From: Hydractinia symbiolongicarpus
Lineage: Eukaryota > Cnidaria > Hydrozoa > Anthoathecata > Hydractiniidae
DNA length: 64,000 bases
Assembly (NCBI RefSeq): GCF_029227915.1
Contig: NC_079886.1
Location: forward strand, 10,189,501 to 10,253,500
Direction: 5' to 3'
Shown: positions 51,592 to 64,000 of the stretch, one piece after another
Numbering within the stretch: position 1 is the stretch's first letter
Layout of the letters: the number at the start of each line of letters is the position of its first letter
The notes under the pieces: generated by a model
Told to the model about the DNA's origin: nothing
Databases searched by the model: none
Seen by the model: the letters and a program-made list of their open reading frames with translations, nothing else
Made by a program: the position numbers and the translations under genes

Positions 51592-54525
51592 AATTTTACG
51601 AACATTTAGCTTGTATTGCTTTTATTCTTGATGTAAAAAACAATAATTCGAAACTTTGACGGAAACACAAAAATTGGATTAAACCACAGTTTTAATAGAC
51701 TTTAGCAGAACAGCATTGTTCAGAAACTACTCCTTTTTCTAAATTTAAATGAGTGGGTGGGGCGATTTCATGTTTATTGTGTCCCACCGAAAATTATGTC
51801 TATGTTATGAAATCCGACTGATTTCAAATTTGCAAGTAACACTTAAGATATACAATCTCAAATATTGAGCATGTGAATATTGTCAATTTAAAGATATAAA
51901 TATGAAAATGTTTTTACTCGATGTGTCCAGAAGAATTTCATGCGGGAAAATTAATTGCTAGGAATATTCAAAAAGTGTTTTTTTTTAGTGGTTCATGTAA
52001 CAGCGTAAAAAACAACGAGCACATGAAGATGTTCTGTTTTGTTTGTATTGTACGTTCGCTTTCTGAAATAGAATGTTCCTCTTACTTTGCGGTAGTAAGC
52101 AAGTATTTGATTATTATAATGGTCTCTAAAATAGAAAAACAGTAGCCTTGTATGTTCCTTGCCTTTTTGACATCAAGACAGGGCTAGCAGTTTTGACATC
52201 AGGTAGCAAATTCCGAGGACGAAGATGGAAGAAGAGTTCAAAATTTGTGGATATGTCTGTCTTAATGCTCTAGAGTACCGAATAATCATCCTCGATGCCC
52301 TCTCATTTTTTTAAATTTAGGGTTTTTATCGAAAGATACATCTGTTCTATTGTTTTTAACATCAATTATTTCACCCACCCCTAATTTTCAATACACCTCC
52401 ACTCCAACCCAGCGTTTATTCCGGTCCTCTCTTTATGCTTCAACAAGTAGTTTCTAGTTAGAATTATTTTCATTTGCCAATCGGACTTCCAAATCAATTG
52501 CGGAGGGGCTTGTTAGGTTATTCGAAGAAATCAGACAAGATCTTTCATTTCTTCCTGACGATTTGTATTTTTAAGGTAGAGGCGACAGAATACTCTCTAC
52601 TAAGATGATACGAAATGTACACACAACACAACACAATTATTTCCTCGCGAGGCTACCTGTTGCAAATTATACATTTTGTGATGTCCGTATACTCTATAGA
52701 GGTGTAAATGATGTTCCACCTGGTGAACATGCTACGGTGTAATGATTTGATGAAGGTGTTAAATTTTTAATAAAAAAAAAATAAAAAAAACGCGCGAGAT
52801 CAATTTTTAGGAATATAAAAAGTACAAGGATTGGAATTGTGTTATTTTTGTATTCTTAAAAATCCTGATTCAGTTTTTGTCATCTGTATTCATAAGTCGA
52901 TTATTTTAATGATATTCTACAAATTTAACTTATTGTTACGTTATAACAATAAGTTAATGTAGTCATGTAGTCAGTTAAACTTTTTCGCTTTCTAGTGATT
53001 TTTAGGCTTGAATGAGCAAACCTCTGATATCGGAAAGCAAAAAAACTATGTGAAGAACAAGGTTGTTTTATCAAAATTCATGTTGCTGGCTGTGTTTTGC
53101 CAACTAACCCCCTTCGCAGAACCCTCGTTGAGAGCAGTACCAATAATAACTGAAAAGCTTATCCTTGGTGAATAATTTCAATAATAATAAAAATAAAAAT
53201 AATGAATCCTTTCTTATTATTTAAATCCTGTCGTAGGCCCTGGGTTTAATAGATCAATTTTCTTGTAAACCTTTACTTGTGGCAACACATTGTGTTTTGT
53301 TTTCTAATCTAGCGGTAGCAGCAACATCTTTTGTGTCAGCATTGTTTCGCTGTCAAATTGATTACGAAAGGATACCGTTAAGCGATCGGTGCTTTTGACG
53401 CTGGCCCCAGCGCAAAAAAGCGGCTTCATTTTGAAGTTTTTTAATACTATTGTCAGGCTTTGTTTACATCTTTTGTCTCAAAATTTTAATTAATTGACAA
53501 AAAAACCTCTAACGTCCGCCTTAACGGAAATTGTTTACCAAAAACATTCTAATAATATGCAATCATCACTACCCCCTGAAATTTAAATTTGTTTATTGTT
53601 CGGTGGTAATAATGACACATTCGACGGTAGAAAAAAAAATAAAAGACAATGACGTCATGAACTGAATCATTCAATTTTTCTCGAACAGCATTTAACCAAA
53701 GCTAGTAACAGGAAATGGAACAAAAAAAAACGTTAGCCATAATTTTTAACACAGATAACGAAAGAAAAACAAATAAAATATTCATTTCCGAATTAACAAA
53801 TTCTAACGTGTTTTGATGCGGTGATATTGTTTTTTGCTGAAATGTTGTTTATGGTGTGTTATAACATGTAAATTATAAGTTATTAAAAATTGTGATTATA
53901 GTTGTTTTTCTATGGTGTTTTTTGCATGGTTTTGTTCTGGTAAATAGGTAAACGTTAACATAGAAATATGTATATTACACTTTTCGCGCGAAAATTAATT
54001 TCTTAAAATATTTCACGTGCACGTATCGTGTATGTTAAAGACGGGTGCTTTATTTTTATAAGTGTTGATTGTTTTGACCGCACAAGAAATCACCAGCAGT
54101 GGAAGAAGATGTAGTGTTAAAATTTGCTAATAACGTCATCTACAAAATTATGAAAGATCATCCTTATGAAACTTTTGACAAACTTATCGTTTATATTTTA
54201 GATTAGAAAGTAGAATTGAACACCCTGGTACTAATAATAATAGTCGATCGGGAATAAATTGATGACACAAAAGTTAAAGCAAGATTCAATTTAAGTGTTG
54301 CAATTTTAAGCGTGCCGATGAAATTGCATTCTTGTGAATTATATGAAAAGAACGTTAAATAATTCTCTGGGGATTGAAAAACTCATGAAGAAAAAAGAAG
54401 GTATAAAACGAATTCATTCATACGCGCAGGATTAGTCACACGTTGCTTTAATTGACAAAGGACGTCAGTTTTGTGCTTCACAAGAAAAGGGAATTTCCAA
54501 AAGAAGCCTTCATTACCCTAAAATA
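51592..54525. other. Intergenic region upstream of Boule
   Basis: No gene recognised. It includes a 12 bp stem palindrome at 52927-52955 (AACTTATTGTTA and its complement). The 5' UTR of Boule must lie in the final few hundred bases. Confidence 0.4.
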
Positions 54526-57500
54526 ATGGTAAGCTTTTACGATTTCTGATTATTGTTTCATTATTTGCTTGGCCTTTTTATAATACATGATGCTTGTTAA
54601 TTATAAGGCTGATGTTGTAAAATACGGAATACAAATACCAAATCGAGTTTTCGTCGGTGGTGTAGCCTTTGATGTAAGTGATTTTTATGTTCTATTTGTT
54701 GCGCACGTAAACGATTCATCAAGTCCGTTACGTGGTTAAAAAATGTGGTTGGACGTGTATATTTTCATATCATGTTTAGACCAAGGAGGATGAACTTAGA
54801 GAGTTTTTTTCGAAATATGGAAAGATCAAAGAGTGTAAAATTATTAAAGATAATCAAAGTATTAGCAGAGGGTAAGAAAATTTCTCCTGTCTTATAAAAT
54901 AATCCCATAATACAACATGACGTAAGCAACGGCGCCGGAATTAGAATGTGCGTTCATGTTCTATATCGAGTGTGTTTTTTTATTATAGATTCGCTTTTGT
55001 CACGTTTGAAAGCAAACATGATGCAATACAGACTCAACAGCTGGTAAAAAAACAATTTTGACATCCTAAACGATAGTTTTCTCGGGGGAGAAATGATGTA
55101 TAGAACGATTTGTGATAATTTTGCAATCATGTTTTAATTCAGTAATAATATTTACGTAATTATCTGTAATTATAACTTATCTTGGCGCATATCCTCACAC
55201 AGTAAATAAGAATTTTCGCGACGGTTAGTTGAGCGTTTATGATATTATTTCCCCGTGTTGACGGCTTTTATTTTAGCGGTATATATTTTTTTCTTTCGCA
55301 GGGGACGGTGTTCTTCAAGCAGAAAAAGTTGAATTTAGGTCCAGCTATTCGACAGAAGGTATAATATTTTTTTTCTACCTATCCTTTCTTCATTTTTCTG
55401 CAATGACAAATAATTAATTATTAAAACCAGGCGCCTGTTTTACGTCACATTGTCTTGAGCCTTTGTCATTTTCCGTGCTTAAAATAGTTTGCATAATTTT
55501 ATAACGTGATTTTTACATTGCCAAAGCTTTAACAAATTTAAAATCTAAAAATGTGAATAATAACACACAGTCTAAGCTATGTATAGTTTGTAAGTTATTC
55601 CTAGCTACCAAACAATCTAGCTTTATAGCTATGCTTATGGAACTAACTAGCTATCCAACACTGCTTCAAGGTTAATAAAATGAGTATGCTACACTAAGAT
55701 ATAAGAGACAGGTATCTACATAAGAGAAATGCATCCCCAATCAGGGAGTTTACTCCACTCAAGATATGTGCATAGTTTTGCCTGATTTGAGGGACTGTAA
55801 TATACTGATTGAAATATATAGCTATATATACTAGCCTGATTTCCTTTCTTGACATCTTTATGTTTTTGTTGATAGATAACAATACTTTTCGTTTATTCTT
55901 GGCTTTTAATACGTCATTTTGAGTGAATATATAGCTATACATTTTGTTATTTTTTTAACCTTTGCATAAATTTATGGAAGACTGTCTCGTATGAATATAT
56001 ATGATCAAAGATAAACTAAATAGTATTTGTAATATATATATATATATAACTAGTCAATATTCTTTGTAGAAAATTCCACTTAGGCAGGAAAACCATCACT
56101 AGAATTTTAATGACGTCAGCAAGGACACATTATACACTTACTTTGGGATTTTTTTACCTGTTTCATCTGTTGTGTAGGGCTTGTATAGGATCATGTGCGT
56201 TTAACGAACATTTAAGAAGATAATAGGGGTTTTAAAATTTTTAAAAGACCTGCTTTATATAGTACTAAATTTTTTTTAAAAAAATTGGTTGTAAAGTTAC
56301 TGTTGTATAGAGCTTAAACACTGATCAAAAATATATGCAGGATAATGTTTTGAAGAACAGGAAGAGATATATTGAGGTTTAAGTTATTTAGCCTTAAACA
56401 AAAAGTGCAATGCAATGGCTTCACTAATGATAATTTAATTATTGACGTCAAACTAATGTATTAACAACAACAAGTAGCAAATTTTCTGTTACCTAATGTC
56501 ACATAATAAGATCTGCCTTACTCGAGTCAAAGACAGACACAGTCTTCATATTATATAGATATATAGAAATATTCTCTTTAGTGGCAATTCAATGTGGGTA
56601 AATTGGGGAGATGGCACATCGTGTGGGATGTTGCAAACAGTTGTCTGATAGGGGCATAGGCCCTAATAAGCTCTTCTTAGCTCTTCTTAGCTCAAAATGA
56701 GCATTTAATACTCCAGACTCCATTCTAAGCCATTGTCCATCCTGGAATCTATAATGGAGGCTAGCCATAGCAGTACATAGTACAAAGATTGTTTACAGAC
56801 AGTTTGTATCCAGAAAGCAGTCAGTTTTTTAATTTTAATTGCCATTAATTTCTTTTATAGATCTGTAAAAGTAAAAAAGTTATAATTGTATAAAAAACAT
56901 TGTTTTCATGCAAAAATGAATATGTATTTTTAAGTTATGATGTTTAACAAGTCTTTTTATTTTTTTTAAAAGTTCTTTTTGTTCTCAAGATATTCACATT
57001 AAAGAATTTTAGATTTATTTATGATGTCATATATTTAAGTGATAGCAAATTTTAACATTTTCAGTCATCAGTAATTTTAAACCTGGTAAGGGATGTGCAC
57101 TAAACTGTATCAATGCATAGATATTATAAAGCTGAATTGGCCACTTTTTGGCAAAATGACACTCATTTGCTCGTCCCAGGTCTCTTAATTTTTTTGCTGA
57201 TGACCCCATAACTTGGGATCTGCATGCAATCAAATTTTGTGAGTAAATATATAGAGCCTATACAAGCTTACATGGGTGAAATAGTGAAACATTTTAGCAA
57301 GTCATACACAGGTGTACGTTTCTGATCAGAGACTACATCACATGGTGATTTTGGTGTGCTGCATTATTTTATATCTAATGTTGTGTATCCTGCAGGTACT
57401 ATCAGAAAACAGAGACCATATTTTAATGAGCTCAAAGAGTCAAATTTCCTGAAATTGTATTGCATTTTTATTTTTGTCTGGACGATAGCATAGTTCTACC

Positions 57501-59323
57501 ATGACTTTTTAGTATTATATAGCAGTATAAAATCAAAGATTTTGTGGGAATTTTTATTGACCAAACACATCTCAGCAGCAAGTATATCAACCAAAAAAAA
57601 AAATTTTATATAATTTTTTTAGCCATAATTCGGCACTTTTTAAATTTTAGCGTTTTATATTTTTAGGGAGTTGTATTCAATGGAGCGAAAGAGGTTGAAA
57701 ATGGTATGACATACTTAAAACTAGACTGACATGTTGGTAATTTGTATTGTGTGCTTGTCACAAGTATGTATGCAAGACTATATATATCCAAAATTTTAGT
57801 CAGCTAGTCAAACTTAACCTGTTTGTTTTGTCACAAAAACAATGTGCATTCATACTAAATCAAATTAGTAGTTTCCTCCTCCTTGAGTTTCCAATATTAT
57901 TTTATATCACATGTTAGAAAATCTAAAAAGAAACTAATTTATTAAAAGCTGAACATCATTCCCATTTCCATATTTCTTTATAGAACCTGTACTTTCAACT
58001 GGCGTATATATACACCCAAGTGGTTATTCCTATACTGTAGCACCAAATGGAGTTTGGTACTTCCACAATTCTGATGGAACTCCGCCTTCAGTTACCCCTG
58101 GTACACCTCCAATGGCGTACACATCAAATATAGTACAGAAAACTCAGAATCATGCGCGTCGAAGTAGCACTGGTAGCTCTACATGTGGTTCAGTTTCGCC
58201 TTCCACAGTACAAGATACATTACCTGTTTTTCATGGTGCACCACCAACAGAATTAGCTCCCATAACTGCTCCTGCACCTCATATTTTGCACCCACACACC
58301 TCATATCAGGTTTGTTCGTTTTGTAAGATATGGAATAAATTTCTTCCCGTGATGTGTTTTATATTGCTGTCAATAGTTATAAATCTGCCCAGTATTGTCA
58401 TTTTCGACTGCAAATTTTGTAAATGTGCAAAACGCGTAGATATAGTGGGAAAGTGACCATCAGGCTGTGATGTCGTGCTGTGCTGTAATGTGCTTATTAA
58501 TTTCTGACTTCAAAAATAACTTTTCTGTTTAAAGAAAACCAGTATGTCATAGAGAACTGGTAATTCTAACTCATTATATTTAATTTTATTTACAGGGGAG
58601 AAGTTACGTGTCAAACCCTCCAACCTATGGAAGCCCAAATATTCATGTTGCTTTTCAAAATATGTCGATATCTTCACACATTCCATCCCATGGTGCGCCT
58701 ACGAATCAAGTACATGTTGCTCCTGCTGGTCCAGGGCATCATCCAATGCATTACACACGGATGACAGAAATGTATGTACCATACTACCCTCAGGAAGGAA
58801 AAGTTGTCACCAGCTGTGACGGGGGCATGCAGGTAAAAATTAATTTTCAGTGTTTTCTCAGCAAAATGTAAAAATAAAACTAGCGTTTGTCTTTAACCAA
58901 TGTTCTTTAGGTAAACGCCTCTAATTCAAGAAGTGTGGATTGTCGTATTTCTCTCTTTCACTTAATAGGATGACTCATTCGCTTTTGGAATACACGCTTT
59001 TTTATAAGAATATCAAAAATGTTATATTTTTATTTCAGCGGATGAACGAACATTATTTGACTGGATGTGCTGTACAAAAACCAGAATACCATCCAATGAT
59101 ACCTTCCACTCTTTCCCATGCTAAAGGTCCTTATATGTATCCCCCATATTGCACTGATCCCTCTGGTCCTACGTACATCTATCCACATCATGACCCTGTA
59201 ATCATTAATGAAATGCAACCTGGTATGTACAAGAAATTTATTACAAAACCAATGTATGTAAAAACTATTCCTGAAGTAAGCTGTAACCAAGACCATAATA
59301 ATTCCACTTTAGCTGTGCACTAG
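54526..59323 (+). CDS. BOLL: Boule-like RNA-binding protein (DAZ family)
   Basis: Germ-cell translational regulator binding 3' UTRs, as known for Boule/DAZ. Nine exons join in frame: 54526-54528, 54608-54673, 54780-54871, 54989-55043, 55302-55358, 57667-57703, 57984-58309, 58596-58832, 59039-59323, giving 385 residues. One RRM (about 13-91) has RNP2 VFVGGV (15-20), RNP1 RGFAFVTF (53-60) and the family-specific KKLNLGPAIR after the last strand. The C-terminal part is rich in Pro, Tyr, His and Ser with SGYSYTVAPNGVWYF in the place of the DAZ motif. The first coding exon contributes only the ATG, so the start is inferred from the adjoining GTAAGC donor and could be elsewhere. The RRM and tail look intact. 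Confidence 0.93.
55359..57666 (+). other. Large intron 5 of Boule
   Basis: 2.3 kb AT-rich intron between the RRM exons and the tail exons. Contains (AT)n near 56033-56047 and a CTCTTCTTAG duplication near 56680. No exon recognised. Confidence 0.5.
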
Positions 59324-59360
59324 CGTTTAATCGGATGCCAGTTCTATTTGGTAAGGCTAA

Positions 59361-59366
59361 AATAAA
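59361..59366 (+). terminator. Polyadenylation signal AATAAA
   Basis: Canonical AATAAA 38 bases after the Boule stop; further A-rich variants follow. Confidence 0.5.
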
Positions 59367-60576
59367 ATACCTATTTTAAAATGTCTCTCAAATTTTATTT
59401 CACCATTACTGAAGCAGTCGCATTTTCATTATACTTCGTTTCTAAATATCAGATTAGTGTAGTTGATCCTAAAGAATCACAGAAAATTAATGTTAAAAAT
59501 AAAATTTAGTTTGTTAAGATTAAAAGATTTTGTTCATCATTTATACATTTTTTATGTTAAATAAAAAAATAAATATGATGTACATATATTATTAAATAAC
59601 TTTTAAAAATTATATTTCTCATGTTGTAGTTTGTATCTGTCGTAAAGTGACCAGTCTATTTGTGTTTTTTAATGTACGTATTATTTTACGAACTTTGTAT
59701 TTTTATCTTTATTTTTATGATGCATGTTTATTTTTATTACTGCTTTATAATTACACGCTCAATTTCTCTAAAATAATTTCCATCATTCCTTCTTTAACCC
59801 TCTCCTCTTTCCTCGTCATTAGTTTCAAAACGTCCCCAATTTATTCAATCACCCTTCTTATTCCCACAGTTATACCTTTCTAATAAATTAGGAAATACTG
59901 GCGCAGTGTTCACGATGTTCGTGTTTGTCTTGTTGAGCTCTTAGGTCGCTTAAATGTAATGTGTTGTTCATCCTTAAAAATGTTATAAACAACAAAAACC
60001 AACTTATTTATCCGGCTTCTCCAAAGTTGTTCCAATCGAATGAAGGATAAATAATTCTGGTTTTTGGTTCCATAGTTCTTAAATTATTTAAAAAAAACAA
60101 GCTTTTATGCAATATATTAAAAGAAAATTATAACGAAATATAAAAATCTTAGTTACGAAATATTTTAGATCATCTTTTTTAAAGATAATCAGTGTGTATC
60201 TTTGCCTAGTTAAAATTAGGCTATTGTACAAAAAAATTGTGTTGTATGTATTGCTATGAGTAATTTATAATGTAAGCTGTATTTATGACAGTAAATTTGT
60301 ACCGTGTATAGTGTGTCAAAACCTGCGTTTTCTTTGTCCCACCAACTAATCATGAGGTACTACATTTGTTACTAAAACTAGTTTAAAATTAAACTACGAC
60401 TGGAGTAAAAAAGTGGATGTGTTTCTCGTCCGCACATTTAATGACATTGTGTGGGTACCGCAATCACCATACTGTTCTAGTGCGGGTGTGTTTCAATTAA
60501 CAGTAACTGAACTTTTATTATTTGAATTTAATTTCGTATGTATGACCAAGGCCGGTCACGTGGTTGTGTTTAAAGA
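59367..60576. other. Intergenic, Boule 3' region to MITE
   Basis: AT-rich with no recognisable gene. Open frames at 59647 and 60413 lack domain content. Confidence 0.4.
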
Positions 60577-60843
60577 GGGATTTTCACGAAGCGAATTGAA
60601 CGGCGAATTGTATCTGAGTATGCGCAGTTTTGTTTATATTAATTTTGCATCGATATATTCGCTTTGAAAAGTAGAAAAGTTCCTACTTTTTCGCGGCAAA
60701 AGGTTTCGCTGCTAATTTTTGACCAATCAGAACACGGTTAACTAATGTAAACAATGACTATGGCGGCTAATTTATTTTGTCGTGAAAATTAAAAAGCGAA
60801 TTCGCCATCGAATTGGTCGTTCAATTCGCTTCGTGAAAATCCC
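60577..60843 (+). mobile_element. MITE with long terminal inverted repeats, copy 2
   Basis: GGGATTTTCACGAAGCGAAT, continuing TGAACG, at 60577 is matched by its exact reverse complement ending at 60843, giving about 28 bp of perfect terminal repeat and looser matching beyond. The element is about 267 bp and non-coding. An internal AAAAGTAG, GTTCCTAC hairpin lies near 60667-60690. A second, diverged copy in reverse orientation is at about 14421-14762. Outside flanks are TTAA at left and TTGA at right, so any target duplication is uncertain. Confidence 0.85.
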
Positions 60844-60912
60844 CCTTGAAGGGCGTACAAGGCATCGAAGCGCTCACAAGTCAATTAGTTCTTGAACCGT
60901 ACACGTTAAAAC

Positions 60913-61614
60913 ATGTTTGTCCACAATTCACTCAAAATGACTGAGAAACAAGAAGCGTCAATGGACACAAATAACGCTGAACCCGACATACTACAACATC
61001 TAACAAACTACTTTGACCGTAAATTCCAAAAACAGAACGAAAATCTGGAACAGAGGCTTACCACTGGATCGAAAAACTGGGAAAAACGTCTTCTGGAGCA
61101 GCACAAGATCAGTAAAACCGAATTTACATTCAGAGGTAATAAAATACAACATCAATTCAATAGCGATTTAATTCAAAGTCTAGAAATAATAAAACAACTA
61201 GTAAAAGATGGTTCGATTGCAAGATCTTCCAAAAAGATTGATAATGTCATAGATGATCTCCACAAGCGAAACAAATGTATCCGTTTCGCAGATAAATCTC
61301 CGGCTGGATGGGCTGCTGTCGACGAATACTTACCCGACGATCTTGCCAGCAATTCAGAGGATGACAAAAAGATGAAGGCTGCGGAAAACCGGGCTCTGAA
61401 CAAGAAAAAGGCGACCGAGAGAAAGTCGCAGCATCAAAATTTATCCCCTTCGTCTCACAATCTGCACCTCCGGGGAGGCCTATCTACGGGCTATCTCAAC
61501 AGAAACCAAGATTCGCGAATCAATACCAGCGAAGTTACCCACAGCGATCTCTGTTTCGGATGCGGAAAACAAGGACATTGTCGAAAGGACTGCCCTGACC
61601 TCAAACAACCCTAA
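60913..61614 (+). CDS. DIRS-like element ORF1, gag-like with CCHC zinc knuckle
   Basis: 233 residues, intact frame. The N-terminal half is charged and glutamine-rich with coiled-coil-like periodicity (about 25-110). Near the C-terminus Cys214, Cys217, His222 and Cys227 form a CX2CX4HX4C zinc knuckle, as in retroelement nucleocapsids. Other ATGs at 60937 and 60961 could be the true start. It probably packages the element RNA. The frame ends just before the reverse transcriptase region, which lies in another frame. Confidence 0.8.
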   Translation: MFVHNSLKMTEKQEASMDTNNAEPDILQHLTNYFDRKFQKQNENLEQRLTTGSKNWEKRLLEQHKISKTEFTFRGNKIQHQFNSDLIQSLEIIKQLVKDGSIARSSKKIDNVIDDLHKRNKCIRFADKSPAGWAAVDEYLPDDLASNSEDDKKMKAAENRALNKKKATERKSQHQNLSPSSHNLHLRGGLSTGYLNRNQDSRINTSEVTHSDLCFGCGKQGHCRKDCPDLKQP

Positions 61615-61681
61615 AGAAAAGGCAAAAGTTAAGTGTGATACTGTTTATTCTTATTCGCGCCAAGCTAATCCTCCACATACC

Positions 61682-62371
61682 GTGAAGGGCAATCTCAGGC
61701 GGCGTCTACCTTACTGGGAGAACATATGCACTAATAAAACTATTTTAGAACTTATAAAATACGGATACAAAATTCCCTTTTTCACCACCCCTAAAAAGGC
61801 TTCTTTCAAAAACAACTGTTCGGCTCTTGACAATGAAGATTTTTTAAATAAGGAATTACACGAGTTACTTAAAACCGGAAGAATAAAAGAGATGGCTACT
61901 GAGCCACACGTGGTTAATCCACTGAGCGTTAGTTCGTCCAAAAATAAGAAGAAACTTATTCTTGACCTGAGATACGTAAATAAACACGATTTTCAGAGAA
62001 TTTGTTGGGGAAAATGGTTTTGTTTAAATTTGACATAAAACAAGGCTATCATCACATAGAAATTGCTCCAGAGCATCAGAAATATTCAGGATTTTCTTGG
62101 GTAACAAATGGCGAAAAAAGGTATTTTGTTTTTACAGTCCTACCGTTTGGTCTCTCTTCTGCCCCCTTTATTTTCAAAAAAAACAATGCGAGTCCTCGTA
62201 AAACACTGGCAAGAACATGCTATAAAATTTGCATGTTTTTTTTTTGATGACGGCGCTGGCACAAGCAATACCTATGAATCGACTTTGAGGGCGTCAAACT
62301 TCGTCCGAGGCTCGCTTAAGAAATCTGGATTTGTCGCTAACAACGAAAAATCTCTGTGGAGTCCCACTTAA
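61682..62371 (+). pseudogene. DIRS-like reverse transcriptase, frameshifted
   Basis: Three overlapping frames together give the fingers and palm of a reverse transcriptase. 61682-62038 carries the region up to LILDLRYVNKH. 62002-62247, in another frame, holds KFDIKQGYHHI with the first catalytic Asp and the VLPFGLSSAPFIF motif. 62108-62371, back in the first frame, holds FFFDDGAG with the catalytic DD pair. A stop at 62369-62371 precedes TWLGINLDLKKKLFSIP, which is the normal continuation. At least two frameshifts and one stop make this copy non-functional. Confidence 0.85.
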
Positions 62372-62677
62372 AACATGACATGGCTCGGCATTAATCTAGA
62401 TCTGAAGAAAAAACTTTTTTCTATACCTTCCCAGCGATTAATTTTTACTCTTTCGAGTTTACAATTCATTCTTGATTCCCTACCGTACACGTCAGCATAA
62501 AAATAAGCAAAATTTTGCTGAAAAATCACGTCCATGAAATTTGTTATAGGCAATTTGGCCCAACTGAAAATTCGACGAGTTTATTATCTAATCGCGAATA
62601 TCATGGGACTCCCGAATGAACATGTCACACGCTTCAGAAGCTTTGGAAGAACAATCTGCTAAAACACTGAGAGACCA

Positions 62678-63472
62678 ATGACACGGGGAAATACTCCCTG
62701 GTTAATCGTTTGTTCTGATGCGAGCAATACAGGGCTGGGTGCACACACGTGGCACAAGAATAGAATGCATATTTCTATTAAGAATTTCACACTAACGGAA
62801 AGCATAATGCACTCCACGTGGAGAGAGCTATACGCTATACAATATTCGCTACAATCATTAAAATCAGTTTTAAGCAACAAAGCAGTACTTTGGAAGACAG
62901 ATAATTACGCGAGCCATTGTATAATAAAAAGAGGCAGCTCAAACTAAAACTTACAGAATTGGCAGAAAATATTTTTGATATTTGTAAGAAACCAAAAAAA
63001 AGATTTAAATGTCGAATGTGTCCCAAGAAACCAAATTCAATACGCTGATAAATTAAGTCGTTATACGGACACAGACAATTGGGAAATCACAAAAAGCTTT
63101 TTTGAATACCTAAACAGTCTCTGGGGTCCATTCACCGTAGATAGGTTTGCTAATGGCGAAAACAAAAAGGTTGGCAGGTTCAACTCAAAATATTATTGTC
63201 CGGAAACTGAATGCGTAAACGCCTTTAATACCTCGGGGGAAAACGAAAATAATTTACTCGCGCCCCCGATTCAAAGTATATCAAAGGTTTTAAAGCACAT
63301 GCAGACCTGCAAAGCTTCGGGCACACTGGTGGCCCCATACTGGCCTTCGGCAGCTTTTTGGCCATTTTTAACTGATTCAACCGGGGACTTCCAAAAATTT
63401 ATTAAAACTTCAGGATCTTTGACAATCCCAATTTATGCGTTACTCAAGGAAAGTGCAAAAAATCCGCCATAG
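62678..63472 (+). pseudogene. DIRS-like RNase H and downstream pol domain
   Basis: 62678-62947 shows the RNase H acidic residues in VCSDAS, WRELYAI and KTDNYAS. After a stop near 62945, a frame at 62975-63472 continues with ADKLSRYTD, GPFTVDRFANGEN, LLAPPIQSI and LVAPYWPSAAFWPF. These words are conserved after RNase H in DIRS-type pol; in that group a methyltransferase-like domain is described in this position, but I cannot confirm it here. Confidence 0.75.
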
Positions 63473-63570
63473 GTTCAAAGCATTTTAAAAGCAAAATAAT
63501 AGCTTTCAAACTGCAATTTACATAAACCGAATCCACAGGGACAGCGACGGTGTCGTCACTGGACTAAGAC

Positions 63571-63959
63571 ATGCAGTCACTGGACACACAAAACCACTTA
63601 AAATCAATAGGCAATGTTTTTTACATTTTAGAACTCTTTACAAGTCATTTTTTGCAACATTTGGAAAATGAAACTTTGAGGCATTTAGCAGAAGATCTAC
63701 CAGAATATATCTTAAATTTCAGGGCAAATAACACGATAAAAACGTACTATTGTTCTTTTAATTCATGGAATACATGGTGTCAAAAATATTCTGTATCAAA
63801 ATTACCAGCTCACCGCTAACAGTTGCGTTGTACATACTTAACCTAACCCAAATGAACAATTCTTATCCTAAAATCGAAATCGCATTCTACGCTATCCAGT
63901 ATTTTCACAATTTGACAGGCTACAAACGCCTCAAACTCGCAAGAAAGACAAGAACTTAG
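63571..63959 (+). pseudogene. DIRS-like tyrosine recombinase, N-terminal part, broken
   Basis: 63571-63819 gives a helical N-terminal DNA-binding domain (ILNFRANNTIKTYYCSFNSW, then NTWCQK) typical of phage-integrase-type recombinases. The match continues in another frame at about 63765-63959 (IEIAFYAIQYFHNLTGY), so a frameshift is present. The catalytic Arg, His, Arg and Tyr would lie beyond the window. Confidence 0.65.
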
Positions 63960-64000
63960 AACTTTTAATATGTTTTTCTTGGGATTCTGTGGCTTTCTTA

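Larger units (their letters stand above)
60913..64000 (+). mobile_element. DIRS-like tyrosine-recombinase retrotransposon, decayed, cut by window end
   Basis: Order on the plus strand: gag-like frame with zinc knuckle, reverse transcriptase, RNase H, a conserved DIRS pol tail, and the start of a tyrosine recombinase. This order, and the recombinase in place of an integrase, mark the DIRS order. Pol is interrupted by at least two frameshifts and stops, so this copy is inactive. Terminal repeats were not identified; the right end is beyond the window. Confidence 0.85.

Noticed and set aside
60413-60667. 84-codon frame before the DIRS-like element
   Set aside because: Its 3' part runs into the MITE terminal repeat and no domain is visible.

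Overview
This window is AT-rich eukaryotic DNA from an animal. It carries multi-exon genes with GT-AG introns, animal gene families (Boule/DAZ, synaptotagmin, FAM117/GLCCI1, epoxide hydrolases), many MITE-like elements and a DIRS-type retrotransposon. The combination, and possible leader-splice acceptors next to start codons, suggest an early-branching metazoan, most likely a hydrozoan cnidarian. That assignment is inference, not proof.

Layout. 1-1650 is a satellite array of 20 units in three length classes. 1651-10920 has no recognisable gene but holds several decayed repeat families. 10988-12052 is a long open exon for a WD40-like protein. 12668-15415 and 16309-22829 are tandem epoxide hydrolase paralogues; both can be assembled into complete five-exon models of 343 residues with the same intron phases. 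24206-33974 is a six-exon synaptotagmin-like gene (360 residues). 33975-39711 is gene-poor with small transposon remnants. 39712 to about 50650 is a FAM117/GLCCI1 family gene whose last exon is uncertain. 54526-59323 is a nine-exon Boule (DAZ family) gene of 385 residues. From about 60577 there is a MITE and then, from 60913 to the window end, a decayed DIRS-like element with gag zinc knuckle, reverse transcriptase, RNase H and the start of a tyrosine recombinase. All recognised genes are on the plus strand.

The most informative observations are: (1) the two epoxide hydrolase genes share a 95-base stretch with one difference, which suggests gene conversion; (2) three consecutive genes have a splice-acceptor-like tract 3 to 13 bases before the start codon, compatible with trans-splicing; (3) the synaptotagmin has lost most calcium ligands; (4) two copies of one MITE family occur 46 kb apart, one nested inside another element in an intron; (5) several unnamed repeat families have internal hairpins or higher-order structure. 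No convincing wholly new multi-gene system was found. Exon borders were set by hand from splice sites and reading phase and have not been checked against transcripts.
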